Below, piece after piece: positions 1-9,965 of a stretch of 64,000 nucleotides of DNA (position 1 is its first letter; each line of letters begins with the position of its first letter). A model generated the notes under the pieces. It did not search any database. It saw nothing but the letters and a program-made list of their open reading frames with translations, and was not told where the DNA came from. This stretch comes from Pieris napi. Lineage: Eukaryota > Arthropoda > Insecta > Lepidoptera > Pieridae. Location of the stretch: assembly GCF_905475465.1 (NCBI RefSeq), contig NC_062235.1, positions 1,684,001 through 1,748,000 of the forward strand, read 5' to 3'. A program made the translations under genes and the position numbers.

Positions 1-123
1 TTTAATAGTCTCATTTTTAAGTTATAATCATAATAATAAAAAAAGCGGCTGCAGAGCAGGCGAACAATAATAAACGGCTCAAATAGAGTCATTCCTCCAA
101 CTTTTGTTCCCTTGGACTGCTCA

Positions 124-217
124 GGATCACCTGATTGGCAAGTATTAGATTGATATATTATGATCGTGAGATACAGAAATCTGAAGCGCAGATCTAAATA
201 GGTTACTGATTTATTGT
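124..217 (+). repeat. SINE-A 3' fragment
   Basis: Matches the 3' half of the SINE-A copies elsewhere in the window (for example 4523-4823): the gatcacctg, atgatcrtgaaacagat and agaaatctgagg modules occur in order before a gatttatt tail. It lacks the tRNA-like head and is diverged. The rest of 1-475 is AT-rich with nothing recognised. Confidence 0.6.
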
Positions 218-475
218 ATTTTAAACAAGTTAACAAAAATACATGCTCATAAAATCAATCTTTATACATTTTATAATTCAGTTTACATTGACAAGAATCG
301 ATTATCATGTGCTAGTTTTGTTAATGCAAAAATCTGAGTTATGCAACGAGTCACGCGATCACCCAGCTACCATTCATTGATGAAAGTATAAATTAGCTAT
401 AAAATAAATTGCGTGTTTTTACAATTTTTATTGGTATTTATGTTAATTTGACTACAATAAGTAGAACGTTAGAAA

Positions 476-700
476 ACGGGCAGACGATATAAAGAGAATA
501 GGAGGCACAACTTGGACAAGAAGAGCTAATATCAGACAAGAATGGAAACAGCTGGAAGAGGCCAATGTGTCACAGAACACGCTGACTACCTAAAACGGGT
601 CAAGTGACGTATTAGACTATGTTTTATTTATCTAACTTAAATAATTGTTATTATATTGTACTGAGTGTCAGCAATAAAGGCTTAATAATAATAATAAAGT
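476..700 (+). mobile_element. LINE 3' end (family LINE-T), TAA tail
   Basis: One frame reads RADDIKRIGGTTW, then RRANIRQEWKQLEEA, then a stop. This fits the C-terminal pattern (DDI+R..G..W.R.A..R..W..LEEA) of endonuclease-reverse transcriptase non-LTR elements. After the stop come a short 3' UTR and a (TAA)n tail at about 683-697, typical of RTE-like and related LINEs. A minus-strand copy lies at 31840-32160. Only the 3' end survives, as expected for 5'-truncated retrotransposition. Confidence 0.7.
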
Positions 701-815
701 AGAACGTTAACGAAGGAGCTATTAAAGGTGCTGGACAGAAACCGGTGGAAACAGATTGTCCGCTCCAGATGCTTCCTTGTTGAACGTCACTCTGACATCA
801 GCTGCCGTCTGAAGA
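701..815 (+). mobile_element. RTE-like LINE 3' fragment
   Basis: A stretch of about 40 bases (cagaaaccggtggaaacag ... ccgctccagatgc) recurs at 24388-24433. One frame reads DRNRWKQIVRSRC, which resembles the last residues of RTE-type reverse transcriptases (DR.RW+..V). Degenerate and short. Confidence 0.5.
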
Positions 816-829
816 GATTAAAGGCTTAG

Positions 830-1015
830 TAAAGATATCAGAGACTACATCTTGGCTTATGTGGCTTATACTCGCTATCGAGCACCACCTGCTGATGGCT
901 GGAAGTCATCCACGGTCCACTTCAAGAGGCTCTTTTGCGACTTCCAGTAGGGGGAGATACGACCTCCAACTGTTGAATGAAAGAGTACTCCTCCCTCCAA
1001 GGCTAGCTAACTAAT
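830..1015. other. unassigned moderately GC-rich block
   Basis: Richer in G and C than its surroundings and adjoining a LINE fragment. It could be further 3' sequence of that element, but no second copy was found in the window and no convincing reading frame is visible. Confidence 0.25.
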
Positions 1016-1249
1016 ACACTAAAATGGGTGACTATGGGCTACAGTGACTGAATTTTTTTGGCGTACGCTAGTTTGCCTCCCTATTCTATATTAAAAAAAA
1101 CTATTTTCGGGTCTAAGCCATTCCTCATAAATGTTCCTTTTACTGAACGAGGATTATTAGCTTTCCATGTAAAGTGCTAAGCTAACATTAAGAGTTAGCG
1201 TTAGTCCAGAGATGCATCCTCAGAATTTATATTCGTTTGATATCTCTAT

Positions 1250-1425
1250 CTATCTCTAAAAAGAGTAGCGGAGAGTTTATTGCCAGTTCTTCTCTCCCGT
1301 TCTACGCCCTTGAGAACTGGCAGTAAATGTTAAATTAGAAGCATTTATATGTATTTCTTTACTGACGTGTCATAAGTGTACATTATGTTACCTATGTGAT
1401 TAAATGATTTTTTACTTTACTTTAT
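1250..1425 (+). mobile_element. LINE-G 3' UTR fragment
   Basis: Carries the LINE-G 3' UTR signature: agcggagagtttattgcc, agttcttctc, ttctacgccctt, gaactggcagtaaatg and a cataagtgtac block before the tail. The same sequence recurs at 35990, 38205, 45355, 53025, 55400 and 63595. The 63595 copy joins it to a LINE C-terminal reading frame, which identifies the family. Confidence 0.7.
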
Positions 1426-1429
1426 GCGG

Positions 1430-2130
1430 GCGTATTGGTCTCAAGTATGTCAAAAAAGTCCCGGATAACAAACGGGAGATAATGCGAGCAAATTTTTACT
1501 CCGATCTACCCTAAGATATTGCGAGCGAAATCGCGCAGCAGCCAGTTTAATAATAAATGTAATCAGGACAAAGGTAATTGCTGTCCAGTGATAATTACAC
1601 TCAATACTTGAAGTGGGTGTATATCTTTATGGATTTATTTATAAATGCAGAAATAGTACGTTCAACTAGACTAACTTATAGTACTTAATATGGGAATTAA
1701 TAATTGTATTTTTTACGGTACTTCGCTGGAAACATGCTTTATCGAGTAAATTAGACTATAAAAATGAGTTATTCATAGGTATTTAATATCTTATTTTTTT
1801 ATTTATATAAATCGATAACGTAAAAAGCGTTCATACACGTGTATATACGTTTAATTAAGTTTAAGTTACAATATTTATGTGTTTTCACAATGATATTTTC
1901 TTGCATAATTACATAGGAGATTAGCATTTTGTTTTTGACAAAAAAAAGCCTTATTTCTATTTAACTTCAATTAACCGTATCTTTTACGCCATGACTACAT
2001 TACAAATTATAATTAAAAGATGTTAATTTAGTAATATTCCAGTTGAAGTATCGATGAAAAGGTCTAGAACGATTGTTACTTACTCATAAGTCTGAAATAC
2101 TGAATTCGTTCGAAATTGATAAATTGGAAA
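1430..2130. other. AT-rich, nothing recognised
   Basis: No reading frame, repeat match within the window, or RNA gene seen. Confidence 0.5.
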
Positions 2131-2136
2131 CCAAAA

Positions 2137-2290
2137 AATCTTCCTTGTTTTTTTTATGTAATAGGAGGCCAACGGGGAGGCAACGGGCTCACCTGATGTT
2201 AAGTGATGCCGCCGCCCATAGACACACATTGCCAGAAGGCTCGCAAGTTTTTTTTAAGTGCCGGCCTTCAAAGAATTGGTACGCATACCA
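2137..2290 (-). mobile_element. LINE-D 3' end, reverse orientation
   Basis: Reverse complement of the LINE-D 3' end: poly-T, then atgtaataggaggc, cacctgatgttaagtga, gccgccgcccatagacac, ccagaaggctcgc and gccggcctt. The same module order is seen at 33688, 23385 and, in plus orientation, 40340-40470. Confidence 0.65.
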
Positions 2291-2317
2291 AATGATGAAT
2301 ATAAGTTTTGTTTTAAT

Positions 2318-2395
2318 TTTATTACTCATTTGGAATCATCTTCCAGCTGAAGTATTCCTTTGAACCAGCATCAGCAAAGAAGTTCATTTTTCAGT
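2318..2395 (+). mobile_element. LINE-D coding fragment
   Basis: Reads WNHLPAEVF, the counterpart of the WNQLPTEVFP motif in the LINE-D C-terminal domain at 33688-34205. It lies head-to-head with the preceding reverse-oriented fragment, so this is a rearranged pair. Confidence 0.45.
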
Positions 2396-2504
2396 GGTAT
2401 ATTTGGCTTCTAACAGAGGGCTTCCCATTCAGATACGAATTTCAACTCTATAATATTTTGTAGACATTTTCGGTAATAAGAAAACCCGACACATTGGGCT
2501 CTTC

Positions 2505-2960
2505 TCAGATCCTGTAAACTAAAGAGATCGTGTATACAAGTATGGAACCCACAATATGCCGTTTATAGCAATCGTATAGAACTCATTCAAAAGAAATTTA
2601 TCAGACACCTCCAATATAAAGATAAGACTTTCTTGGCTGACTACTTAACTAGATGTAACCATTTCCTCATTCTTCCTCTCTCAGTTAGTCGTGAGATTGC
2701 AGATATTACATATTTAATAAATTTAGCGACAGGTAAAGTTGACTGTCCTGAACTACTAAGTAAGTTGTGTCTCCGTGTGCATAATAGGACGCTAAAAAAT
2801 ATGCACCTATTGTACACACCGAAAGTTAACACCAATTACAGAGAGAACAGCTTTATGGTTAGGGCGGCGAGTAAGTCTAACTTGTGATATTGACCTATTC
2901 GCCTCAAGTGTGGTGTCGGCAAGGAGAGCTATGACATCTGAGCTCCTCAGTGGAATGAAT
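2505..2960 (+). pseudogene. Jockey/CR1-like reverse transcriptase C-terminus
   Basis: Starting near 2540 the frame reads IWNPQYAVYSNRIELIQ, KKFIRHLQYKD, LTRCNHFLILPLSVSREIAD, then TNYRENSFMVRA. This is the usual order of the region after the RT palm in Jockey/CR1-type non-LTR elements (W.P....+..IE.+QKKF...L; L.L..R...; TNY..NS...R). The open part ends at 2887; the related sequence DLFASS then SARRAM continues in another frame, so the copy is frameshifted. It is truncated at the 5' end. The clade is inferred from motif pattern only. Confidence 0.7.
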
Positions 2961-3655
2961 GATGATCCATAAGTTTTAATAAGTGTACATATAAGTTATA
3001 CTAAACTGTTTAGCGTAACTTAACCAATTTTTACTTAGTTTATTACTTTCTTTGATATATATTTATTTAGTTGAATAAAATCATTTTATTGTTACCAATA
3101 CAGTTAATATTATTAGTACCTAACTATTTGTAAAGTCGACTTCGAGGTTGATAAGTAAGAAGAGCCTATTTCACGCTAGCCGGCTGGCACCTCACAAAAA
3201 TCCATGCGTATCTTCGGATGCTGTGGGAGTTCATGGTGTCATGGGTAGGGGCAGATATTTTCTCCCTCTGTTGATAAGAGAACTCCTTTTGGCACAAACT
3301 GCATTATAATTATGACTTATTACTTAATGTGTGATTAACAAACAATCCACTGAAACATTTAATAAAGTTCTAACAACCTTGATGTATTTTTGATCTTCGT
3401 TATCAATTTTAACAAATTGTGCACGGGTATTGTTTATATTGTAAATTAGATTTGTATTCTCGCTTGCTTTGTTCATTATTTAACAATAGATTATATTTTA
3501 TTTTAAACAAAGAAGTGTGATCAATATGCGTATAAAATATCTTATTTGAATTATAATTATAGGTTTTAAAGACAGATCAATATGTTTTTAATTCATGCAA
3601 TGCATCAATATGTTCAGCCAAGTAATAATTTTCTAGGTTCCGAAGAGGTTTCTAA
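2961..3655. other. AT-rich, nothing recognised
   Basis: No supported gene. A short GC-richer piece near 3175-3290 may be eroded LINE 3' sequence but could not be matched. Confidence 0.4.
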
Positions 3656-4069
3656 TCTATATATATAAAAATGAAACCCGTTTTCCGTTGTCACGACATA
3701 ACATGAAAACGGCTTGACCGATTTGTCTGACTTTTTTTAAATAATATTCCTTGAAGTACGAGGATGGTTCTTACGGAGAGAAAAATAAAAAAAAGTGAGT
3801 GAAAAAGTCTAACAACAATTTTTCTATATTCCCATACAAAATATTCGTAATAGTACTTAAAAGTCAATTTGAACTTTAATACCATATCATAGAGTTCAAG
3901 TGTTAGTGGAGGGCTTCCGGGAAGGTAAATTTTTATTTTTGACATAATGTCTTATCAAGTTTCTTTTTTTATCTTACTAGCTAGACCGGTGTCCCGAATA
4001 GCAGAATAACTATTTAAAAAAAATAAAGAATAGACTGTTAGGCGGTAAGATGTTCGCCAGGCCAGCTAG
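3656..4069 (+). mobile_element. Helitron-like element, TC...CTAG
   Basis: Begins TCTATATATATAAAAATG after an A and ends GCCAGGCCAGCTAG before a T, as expected of Helitrons inserted between A and T without target duplication. It shares the cggcttgaccgat block and the tcccgaatagcagaata block with the copies at 21093 and 42702. No Rep/helicase coding sequence, so non-autonomous. The minus-strand open frame inside it looks incidental. Confidence 0.75.
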
Positions 4070-4522
4070 TGATACAATAAAAACGAACTCAAGAAGTTGG
4101 TATACCTATACCAAAAGTACGTGTGACCATGTGAACATTTTTTAAAACATAAAGTTGGCTACCGTATTGTCAGTGTTTTTTAATTCGAGAGAAACTGTAA
4201 TTAATTTAGTAATGGTAGTCACGATTTTAAATGCCAAATATTATAAATTTAATCACTAAATCATACGATTTAATTCTTTGTTGAAAACTTTTTTTTACGA
4301 CCAAAATTTGTTGCTTATTCACAATGTTACCTAGGTAACATTTCGCCATCAGTAATAACATCGGTAATAATCTAAGATTGAATAAAGAAAATTAAAATAT
4401 TACTTTCAATTGAGAGCCGCAGAAAATCTGATTCGCCGCAGACAGCACGTTACACTCAACAAGTTCAAAATTATGAACATTTTTATTTCCATAGACTTTT
4501 GTAACCATTTTTTGTTTGTTAT
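4070..4522. other. AT-rich, nothing recognised
   Basis: No coding or repeat signal seen. Confidence 0.45.
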
Positions 4523-4823
4523 GCAGTAGTGTTGGCCTAGCGGCTTCAGCGTGCGCCTCTCATACCTGAGGTCGAAGGTTCGATCCCCGGCTGTGCACCA
4601 ATGGAATTTTATTCTATGTGTGCATTTAACATTTGCTCGAACGGTGAAGGAAAACATCTTGAGGAAACCGACATGTCTTAGACCCAAAAAGTCGACGGCG
4701 TGTGTCAGGCACTGGAGGCTGACCACCTACTTGCCTATTCGATTAAAAAATGATCATGAAACAGATTCAGAAATCTGAGGCCAAGACCTAAAGTGGTTGT
4801 AGCGCCACTGATTTATTTATTTT
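4523..4823 (+). repeat. SINE-A, full-length copy
   Basis: Complete tRNA-derived SINE. The head has an A-box-like TGGCCTAGCGG and a B-box-like GGTTCGATCCC, ending in the tRNA-like ctgtgcacca. The body carries tcgaacggtgaaggaaaac, gacccaaaaagtcgacgg, atgatcatgaaacagatt, aatctgaggcc and gtagcgccactgattt, followed by a T/A-rich tail. It serves as the reference for about 16 copies in this window. Confidence 0.88.
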
Positions 4824-5831
4824 ATGCAGAAAGCTAGATTAATATAACTAGATTTTGAACTTTATTGCACTTATATTACTCTACAGATTAGGGAATAATC
4901 AATGCATAACGTTTTTAAAATACCTAAGTAGTAAGTTCACACTAAGTCTCGACTTTCCATCTTACCCACACTCAGATTCAGAGTCAACATAGGCCTACTA
5001 CTCATAAGTAAGACAAAAACGTATTGGATTTTGACATAAGGGCGTCACACTTAGTCACCAAATAAAATATACAAAAGTTTTACAAGGCTTTTCGTAAAGT
5101 GGGTTAAAAATTACTCTTTATTAATAGACTACAAGCCCATGAAAAAATAATACATGTGGAATGAACCAACGTGAATAAGGACTACGTTAGACATACATCT
5201 CTCACGCCGAGGAATTACGTTTAGTAACGACATGTGTAGGCGACAGAAGGCTGATCATTATTATCAACCACAATAAATCAGAAATGCCTTGACAAGTCCC
5301 TTACATCAAGAAGTCGTCTGACATTTTCACATAACGCTAAAATAAATAAATGTAAACTTTTTTTGAGACACCTGTTATTTGTAATTAATAAGTTATATTT
5401 GAATTTACGCAATATAAGTAATTAAGAATTATAATAATTGCTGACCACAATGCGATTCTTTCTTATTTATCTTATTCAAAATTAAATTTTTAGTTAAAAA
5501 ATATAATAAAATGTAAAAAGTCTACCTTTTCTAATTACTTAATATGAATTTTGTAAAAAAAACTTTTACACTTATAATTACTATTTTAATGAAAGGTGGC
5601 ATATTCCGAATTGACTTTTTTGATTGGATACTTTTTTAATTACAGCTACAAGCAACTGAAACATAGGATAGATAGATATTTGTACTAATGCTTGATATAA
5701 TTTCTCCATAATTCTCGCCTAAAACGTTTATTACGTTGGGAAATCCATATACATTGCCCATTGCTGGGCAACATGGTAAAGTGACGCGGGACAAATTATT
5801 AATATTAAAATTTAATTAAATGAAAATGCGC
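4824..5831. other. AT-rich, nothing recognised
   Basis: No gene, and no repeat shared with the rest of the window. Confidence 0.45.
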
Positions 5832-5976
5832 CATGGATGTCGAGTTTGACGGGTCTACACAAAGTCCTCTGCTCTCAGAGAGCAAGCGCGACCCTACCCC
5901 TTAATAACACCTTACCACTCAACACGCCCTTAAGATGGGCCCTCGGGCTTCGCCAAGGCATTCAACCGAAGGGGCT
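5832..5976 (-). mobile_element. older R1-clade LINE 3' UTR fragment
   Basis: Aligns over about 140 bases with the 3' UTR of the adjacent element (6014-6200): gaaaatgcg, ggatgtcgag, gggtctacac, cctctgct, cgccctta, atgggccctcgg and ggcattc occur in order. It is more diverged than its neighbour, and similarity stops at about 5973, its 5' truncation point. Confidence 0.75.
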
Positions 5977-5990
5977 ATCCATAATCATCC

Positions 5991-6515
5991 TTTTTTTTTT
6001 TTTTTTTTTTATACGAGGTGAAAATGCGCTTACGCAGGCCCGCATCACGGATGTCGAGCTTGACGCGGGGACTATGGGGCTGGGTCTACACTCAAAACCC
6101 TCTGCTATTCAGAGGGGTAGCGAGACCCCACCCACTAAAAACACCTCAGCCCTTCACATGCCCTTAATATGGGCCCTCGGGGTTCGCTAGGCATTCTACC
6201 CAAGGGACCAGGGCTTATATCCGACATAGAGAGCTCATTCAAGACCTGCGGTTCCGGGCCACTCGAGGTCGAGCCCCCAGCCTTGAACTACCGGTCAGTC
6301 TACGGTCATCCCCAGACCTCTCCCTCAATCGCTCAGCTGCCTCCTTCTGCAGCATTACATGCTCACAGAAGGTGACTATTGCACTCCAGGCCTCCTCACT
6401 TCCTAGCATAGCTAAAATAATACCCGGTAAAGAGAGGTCCGACCCTATGACCGATACCAGGTCATGACGCTCCCTTGTCCAGGTGACACACTCAGCCACA
6501 GTATGCTCCGCCGTG
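5991..6515 (-). mobile_element. R1-clade LINE, 5'-truncated, with 14-bp TSD
   Basis: A 525-bp insertion read on the minus strand. It opens at 6514 with TAEHTVAECVTWTRERHD, the tail of the post-RT zinc-knuckle pattern (DTaEHTl..C..W...R..L) of R1/TRAS-type elements. DLVSVIGSDLSLPG and AMLGSEEAW follow, with a stop at 6239-6241, a GC-rich 3' UTR and a 20-A tail (20 T at 5991-6010 on the plus strand). ATCCATAATCATCC flanks both sides (5977-5990 and 6516-6529). The exact duplication and long tail suggest a fairly recent target-primed insertion beside an older copy. Confidence 0.88.
6239..6514 (-). pseudogene. R1-clade ORF2 C-terminal remnant
   Basis: About 91 codons in frame, ending at a natural stop. 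It holds the histidine and cysteine of the terminal CCHC-like knuckle (EHTVAEC) and the conserved LSLPG and GSEEAW segments. The endonuclease and RT domains were lost by 5' truncation, so it cannot act alone. There is no authentic start codon; the frame simply begins at the insertion junction. Confidence 0.8.
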
Positions 6516-6529
6516 ATCCATAATCATCC
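6516..6529. repeat. target-site duplication of R1-clade insertion
   Basis: ATCCATAATCATCC, identical to 5977-5990 on the other side of the insertion. Confidence 0.9.
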
Positions 6530-6918
6530 TATCCTCACCTTATCTTAAAGTTATCATCATTTATGTACAATTTGTGTTCTTTAAGTTATTGTAATCTTAT
6601 TCACTAAGTTATCTGAGCAAAATAGCAACCAAAATTAATCCTGTATCCTGATTAGTAATAGTCTTAAAAATAAATTAGAAAATGTCGCATCGTATATTGA
6701 AAAAACATTCTGAGAGCAGTCATATTTGCTGTTGAATAATGATTTTCTTCTCTCCAAAGACCAAAGTGTCTATAGATTATTAGGTCATACACGAACATTA
6801 AGTATCAAACCTACCTGGTGCCTACATACAAATAACCCTTGTTTATCCTAAAGAAAACTTAGGTCCATGTATGTAGTTATAATATTTACATTCAAATAAT
6901 AAATATATTATTTTTCAG
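6530..6918. other. probable intron upstream of SLC46-like exon
   Basis: AT-rich, ending in a pyrimidine stretch and TTTTTCAG acceptor at 6911-6918. No further exon seen in it. Confidence 0.5.
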
Positions 6919-8706
6919 GTAAAACGAGCTCTCTAATCAGCATATCGGAAGCGTTGGTGCCAGTAATATATTCGCCGGTCTACAGCAAGGTCTACTTGAG
7001 CACATTGTCCACGTTCGCTGGAGCTTTCTATCTCATCAGTGCCAGCTTAGCAGTTCCTGCTAGTCTAATTTATATGTAAGTACTGTCAATCGTAAAGAAT
7101 TTAAAATATGTAGGTTATAATACCTCTTTAAGTCCCACGTAAGAAGATGTACTTCAAGAAAAGAGGGCGGCAACGAACTCGCGACCCTTCTGGCATTGAG
7201 TTTCCATGGTCATGGGTATGACTAAACAGCAGATGCCCGTTTTCCCAGTTCTATAAAAACGTAATTCAGTTTTATTATACTGTAATTACGTGTTGACGCG
7301 GTTTTTAAATAGAATTAAATATAACAGTAACTAATCGTTTCCAAAGGTCTTAAGTTATATAATATCTCCGCTATCGCCACGGTATAAAAACGACTTACTA
7401 AAACTAAAAAAAAAACATAACATATTGCAAGTGTTAGTGCCGTTTCTCATACATATAATGACTCCCGCCCAAAATTAATAATCGTCTTATTATCCAGGGT
7501 TGACGTCAGTCTTGGTTTGATTCATCATTTCGGTTTTTCAGAATTCTTTTCTTTTAAATTTTATTTATAGACGAATACGACCTACATAGCTGATAAAATT
7601 TATTTATTATTATTAACTTATAGAAATACATACATTATCCTTACGGTATATTATGCCAATACGATAATATTGAGAAAAAATAAAATATAATAAAGTATAT
7701 AAACAAACATACATTCGTGAATAGTAGGCAAATGAATTTACTTTATATTGTATTAAGACCACTGAAATAAATCTTACAAATATATAATATGAGTAATATC
7801 GGATATTTCCACGTGCCGAAGCAATACATAATGACAAAAAAAGACCTTCGGTCAATCACGCCCTTACATTTCTACAAAGGAACAGCCTTGAACTGTGTTT
7901 TCTTATTAAAAATAATTCTACGTGGACAGATAAGATAAATTTACAAGTAACTTTCACACAATTTTAAATTAAAAAACACGACACATTGCACAGTTACATT
8001 TAATTCCTTTTGCAATTTTATAACACTTAACTATTAGATATTATTTTCAAACTATTTAAATTGGCACAATGTTGGAATGTTCTTACGTCGCGGTTTTACT
8101 AGGAAGAACTTCCATGAATTAATGTTATTAACACTATCATTTAGTAGTTATGACCTCACTGCGTTAATAAATACAAAAATAGCAAACGCCAGATTGTGGT
8201 AAATATTATCAGTTATAATACCACAAGATAATTTTGAAGCTCGTGTGGTATTCGGGGGATTATTTTTCCGACCCAAATGTCGGCCAATAGAATTGCACCA
8301 TGAGACGAAATGTACAGTTAACAAATAAGAATTTCATAATGAATAAAACAACTACTTAATACTTTTCTTGAAGCAACGACCAGAGAAAATTTTCACAAAA
8401 AATTATCAGTATAATACCATGTAGGTTGTACCACGTGACGTCGAATGGTGCAATTCTATTGGCCGATATTTGGGTCGGAAAAATAATCGTAAACAAATGT
8501 TTCAGTAATTTTGACAGTGACATGAAAGTCATATGGTGTATTTCCTTCTTGGCCTTGACATAAACTAGTACATAACATACAGAGTACCTATTAAACTAAA
8601 TAAAAAACATTTTTGTTCTAGAACGCTTTACATCATTCGACGAAAGGAAATCCAGCAAGAGCAGTCCACAGAAAATAAACGTGATGGCGAAGTAACAAGA
8701 TTTTAG
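6919..8706 (+). CDS. SLC46 / proton-coupled folate transporter-like protein, last two coding exons
   Basis: join(<6919..7075, 8622..8706). The first exon follows acceptor TTTTTCAG and ends at donor AT|GTAAGT; the second follows TTGTTCTAG and runs to TAG at 8704-8706. The phases agree (AT + A gives Ile). The peptide begins KTSSLISISEALVPVIYSP, VYSKVYLSTL, then a hydrophobic FAGAFYLISASLAVP segment. G(K).SSL..ISEALVP...P.Y..VY..T followed by PGAFFL is the pattern of the last transmembrane region of insect SLC46/PCFT-like major facilitator transporters, which act at membranes. The last exon gives a short charged tail (IIRRKEIQQEQSTENKR) that is probably cytosolic. The 1546-bp intron holds a MITE and a LINE-D fragment. 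Upstream exons are not in view. The exact paralogue and substrate cannot be told. Confidence 0.82.
7145..7255 (+). mobile_element. LINE-D 3' fragment in SLC46-like intron
   Basis: Carries cttcaagaaaagaggg, gcaacgaactcgcgaccct and tctggcattgag, matching the LINE-D 3' coding/UTR junction at 40350-40420. Degenerate. Confidence 0.5.
7256..8257. other. AT-rich intron sequence, nothing recognised
   Basis: No exon-like frame with splice sites and no repeat match within the window. Confidence 0.45.
8258..8488. mobile_element. 231-bp MITE-like element with 44-bp terminal inverted repeats
   Basis: The left arm 8258-8301 (starting GATTATTTTTCCGACCCAA, ending GAATTGCACCAT) is the reverse complement of 8445-8488 with a single G/A difference. 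The interior is about 143 bp, AT-rich and non-coding. A short near-direct repeat (ATTATCAGT.ATAATACCA) occurs just outside the left arm (near 8207) and inside it (near 8402). No clear target duplication. It sits in the last intron of the transporter gene. Confidence 0.65.
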
Positions 8707-8788
8707 CCGATTTATGTTATTGTATTAAAAAATATTTATTGTTAAGTTTATTTTCTAATTAATACCTATGTACCTATTAGAAAATCTC

Positions 8789-8794
8789 AATAAA
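8789..8794 (+). terminator. poly(A) signal of SLC46-like gene
   Basis: AATAAA 83 bases after the stop codon, followed by a T/G-rich stretch; the likely 3' end of the transcript is near 8810-8820. Confidence 0.65.
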
Positions 8795-9019
8795 GATAAT
8801 GTTTCTATTGATAACCCGGAGTTTCTTTTGTAATTTTTACGTTTATGAAAGTTTGATTATTGAGTAAAAAATGGGTTGTATGTTTGAAAGTAATTGTATT
8901 TGATTTTATAATTGAACGAGTATTTTTATACCTGGGTCGATCATCTTTTATTTGTCGTACCACCTTACTTACGTTACTCTGTCCCTGACATGAGTTGCAA
9001 AGGCAAAGTTGCACCGTTG

Positions 9020-9527
9020 AATAGAATCTTCTTCTTCTTCCTATCCGGTACACTCTTGACAGGGCGGTCGTGATCACTATGAAGTAGTGGTAATAGAAGC
9101 AGATGTGATGCGCTTCACGACGTTTCGCCATCGTTGCCTATTAGAGGTCATCCTGCTGCACTGATTAAGTGAATTTCCTACGGCAGACTTGATTTGGTCA
9201 GTCCAACGCGTAGGTGACCTTCCGCGCGGTCTAGTGCCTTCCACCTTCCCCTGGACGACAAGGCGTTCTATGGACTAATCACCACGCCGAGATACGTGTC
9301 CAAAGAATGTAAGGATGCGAGATTGTACTGTTGAGAACAGACGCTGTTTAATACCGAGTTCTTGAAGTATCGAGACGTTTGTACTAAACTCGGTCTACGA
9401 AACCCCAAGCATTCTCCTCCAGCACCACATTTCCAGAGCATCTATTTTCTGCTTTTCCACATCTCGCAAGGTCCACGTTTCAGCTGCGTACAGAAATATG
9501 GGGAATATAAGTGTCTTCAAAATAAAA
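9020..9527 (-). pseudogene. RTE-type LINE reverse transcriptase C-terminus
   Basis: The minus strand reads LKTLIFPIFLYAAETWTL, RDVEKQKIDALEMWCWRRML and GV, then SILQELGIKQRLFSTVQSRI, LTFFGHVSRRGD, and GRSPTRWTDQIKSAVGNSL. This is the standard C-terminal order in RTE-like non-LTR elements (LYG.ETWTL; ALEMWCWRRML; GH..R; GR..TRW.DQI). An in-frame TAG follows MLGVS and other stops follow, so it is dead. The 5' part is missing. Confidence 0.85.
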
Positions 9528-9534
9528 TATAAAT

Positions 9535-9903
9535 ATGTTTATTATGGAACATAAGATACATGTATCACTTATTCCACGTCATTAACTCTCGGTACTCTTT
9601 TAAAATAGCAAATCATCAAACAACACTTATTTTAAAACAAATATCGCAAATTAATTAGAAGTAGCCTGTCTAGCACTAGTCCCAGGCCCTTTTATCAACT
9701 AGATAATCGTTGACTTTATAGTAAGCCTTTTCTTTAAGACATTTCTTAAATTTATTTAAAGGCAGAGATAAAAGAGCTTCTGGGATTTTATTAAAGAAGA
9801 GTATCCCTTTTCCCAAAAAAGAATTACTAACTTTAGATAGTCTAGTACGGGGAAATCTGGCGTAAAATGAGAATTTGTTCCCGAGTGCCTTTCCCCTTGA
9901 CAA
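9535..9903 (-). pseudogene. LINE-W C-terminus and 3' UTR
   Basis: Minus-strand reading frame from 9903 to a stop at 9676: FPRTRLSKVSNSFLGKGILF, FNKIPEALLSLPLNKFKKCL, and a KAYYKVNDYL...AWD ending. This is the typical tail of a family of insect LINEs (TRLSKV.NSF...I.FYNKIP; LNKFK; YYKVDDYL.D...W). The 3' UTR (9535-9675) includes gtatcacttattccacgtc, which recurs in inverse at 14945-15030. The frame is open for about 75 codons but truncated at the 5' end. Confidence 0.75.
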
Positions 9904-9965
9904 AACCGGCCTGTTCCGGAGCGATCTCCTTAGAGAGGAAGGCTTTCAGGCGCTCGTTGTCGTCA
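9885..9965 (-). pseudogene. reverse transcriptase fragment
   Basis: The minus strand reads DDNERLKAFLSKEIAPEQAG, then FVKG. The EIAPEQAGFVKG piece matches the RT finger motif (..PEQ.GF..G.GT..Q) of RTE-like LINEs. It abuts LINE-W directly, so one of the two interrupts the other. Short. Confidence 0.5.

Noticed and set aside
3691..3945. 84-residue minus-strand ORF
   Set aside because: Lies inside a non-autonomous Helitron-like element, with AT-driven composition and no family likeness.
5837..6190. 117-residue plus-strand ORF across the T20 run
   Set aside because: It spans two antisense R1-clade 3' UTRs and encodes a polyphenylalanine run from the LINE tail.
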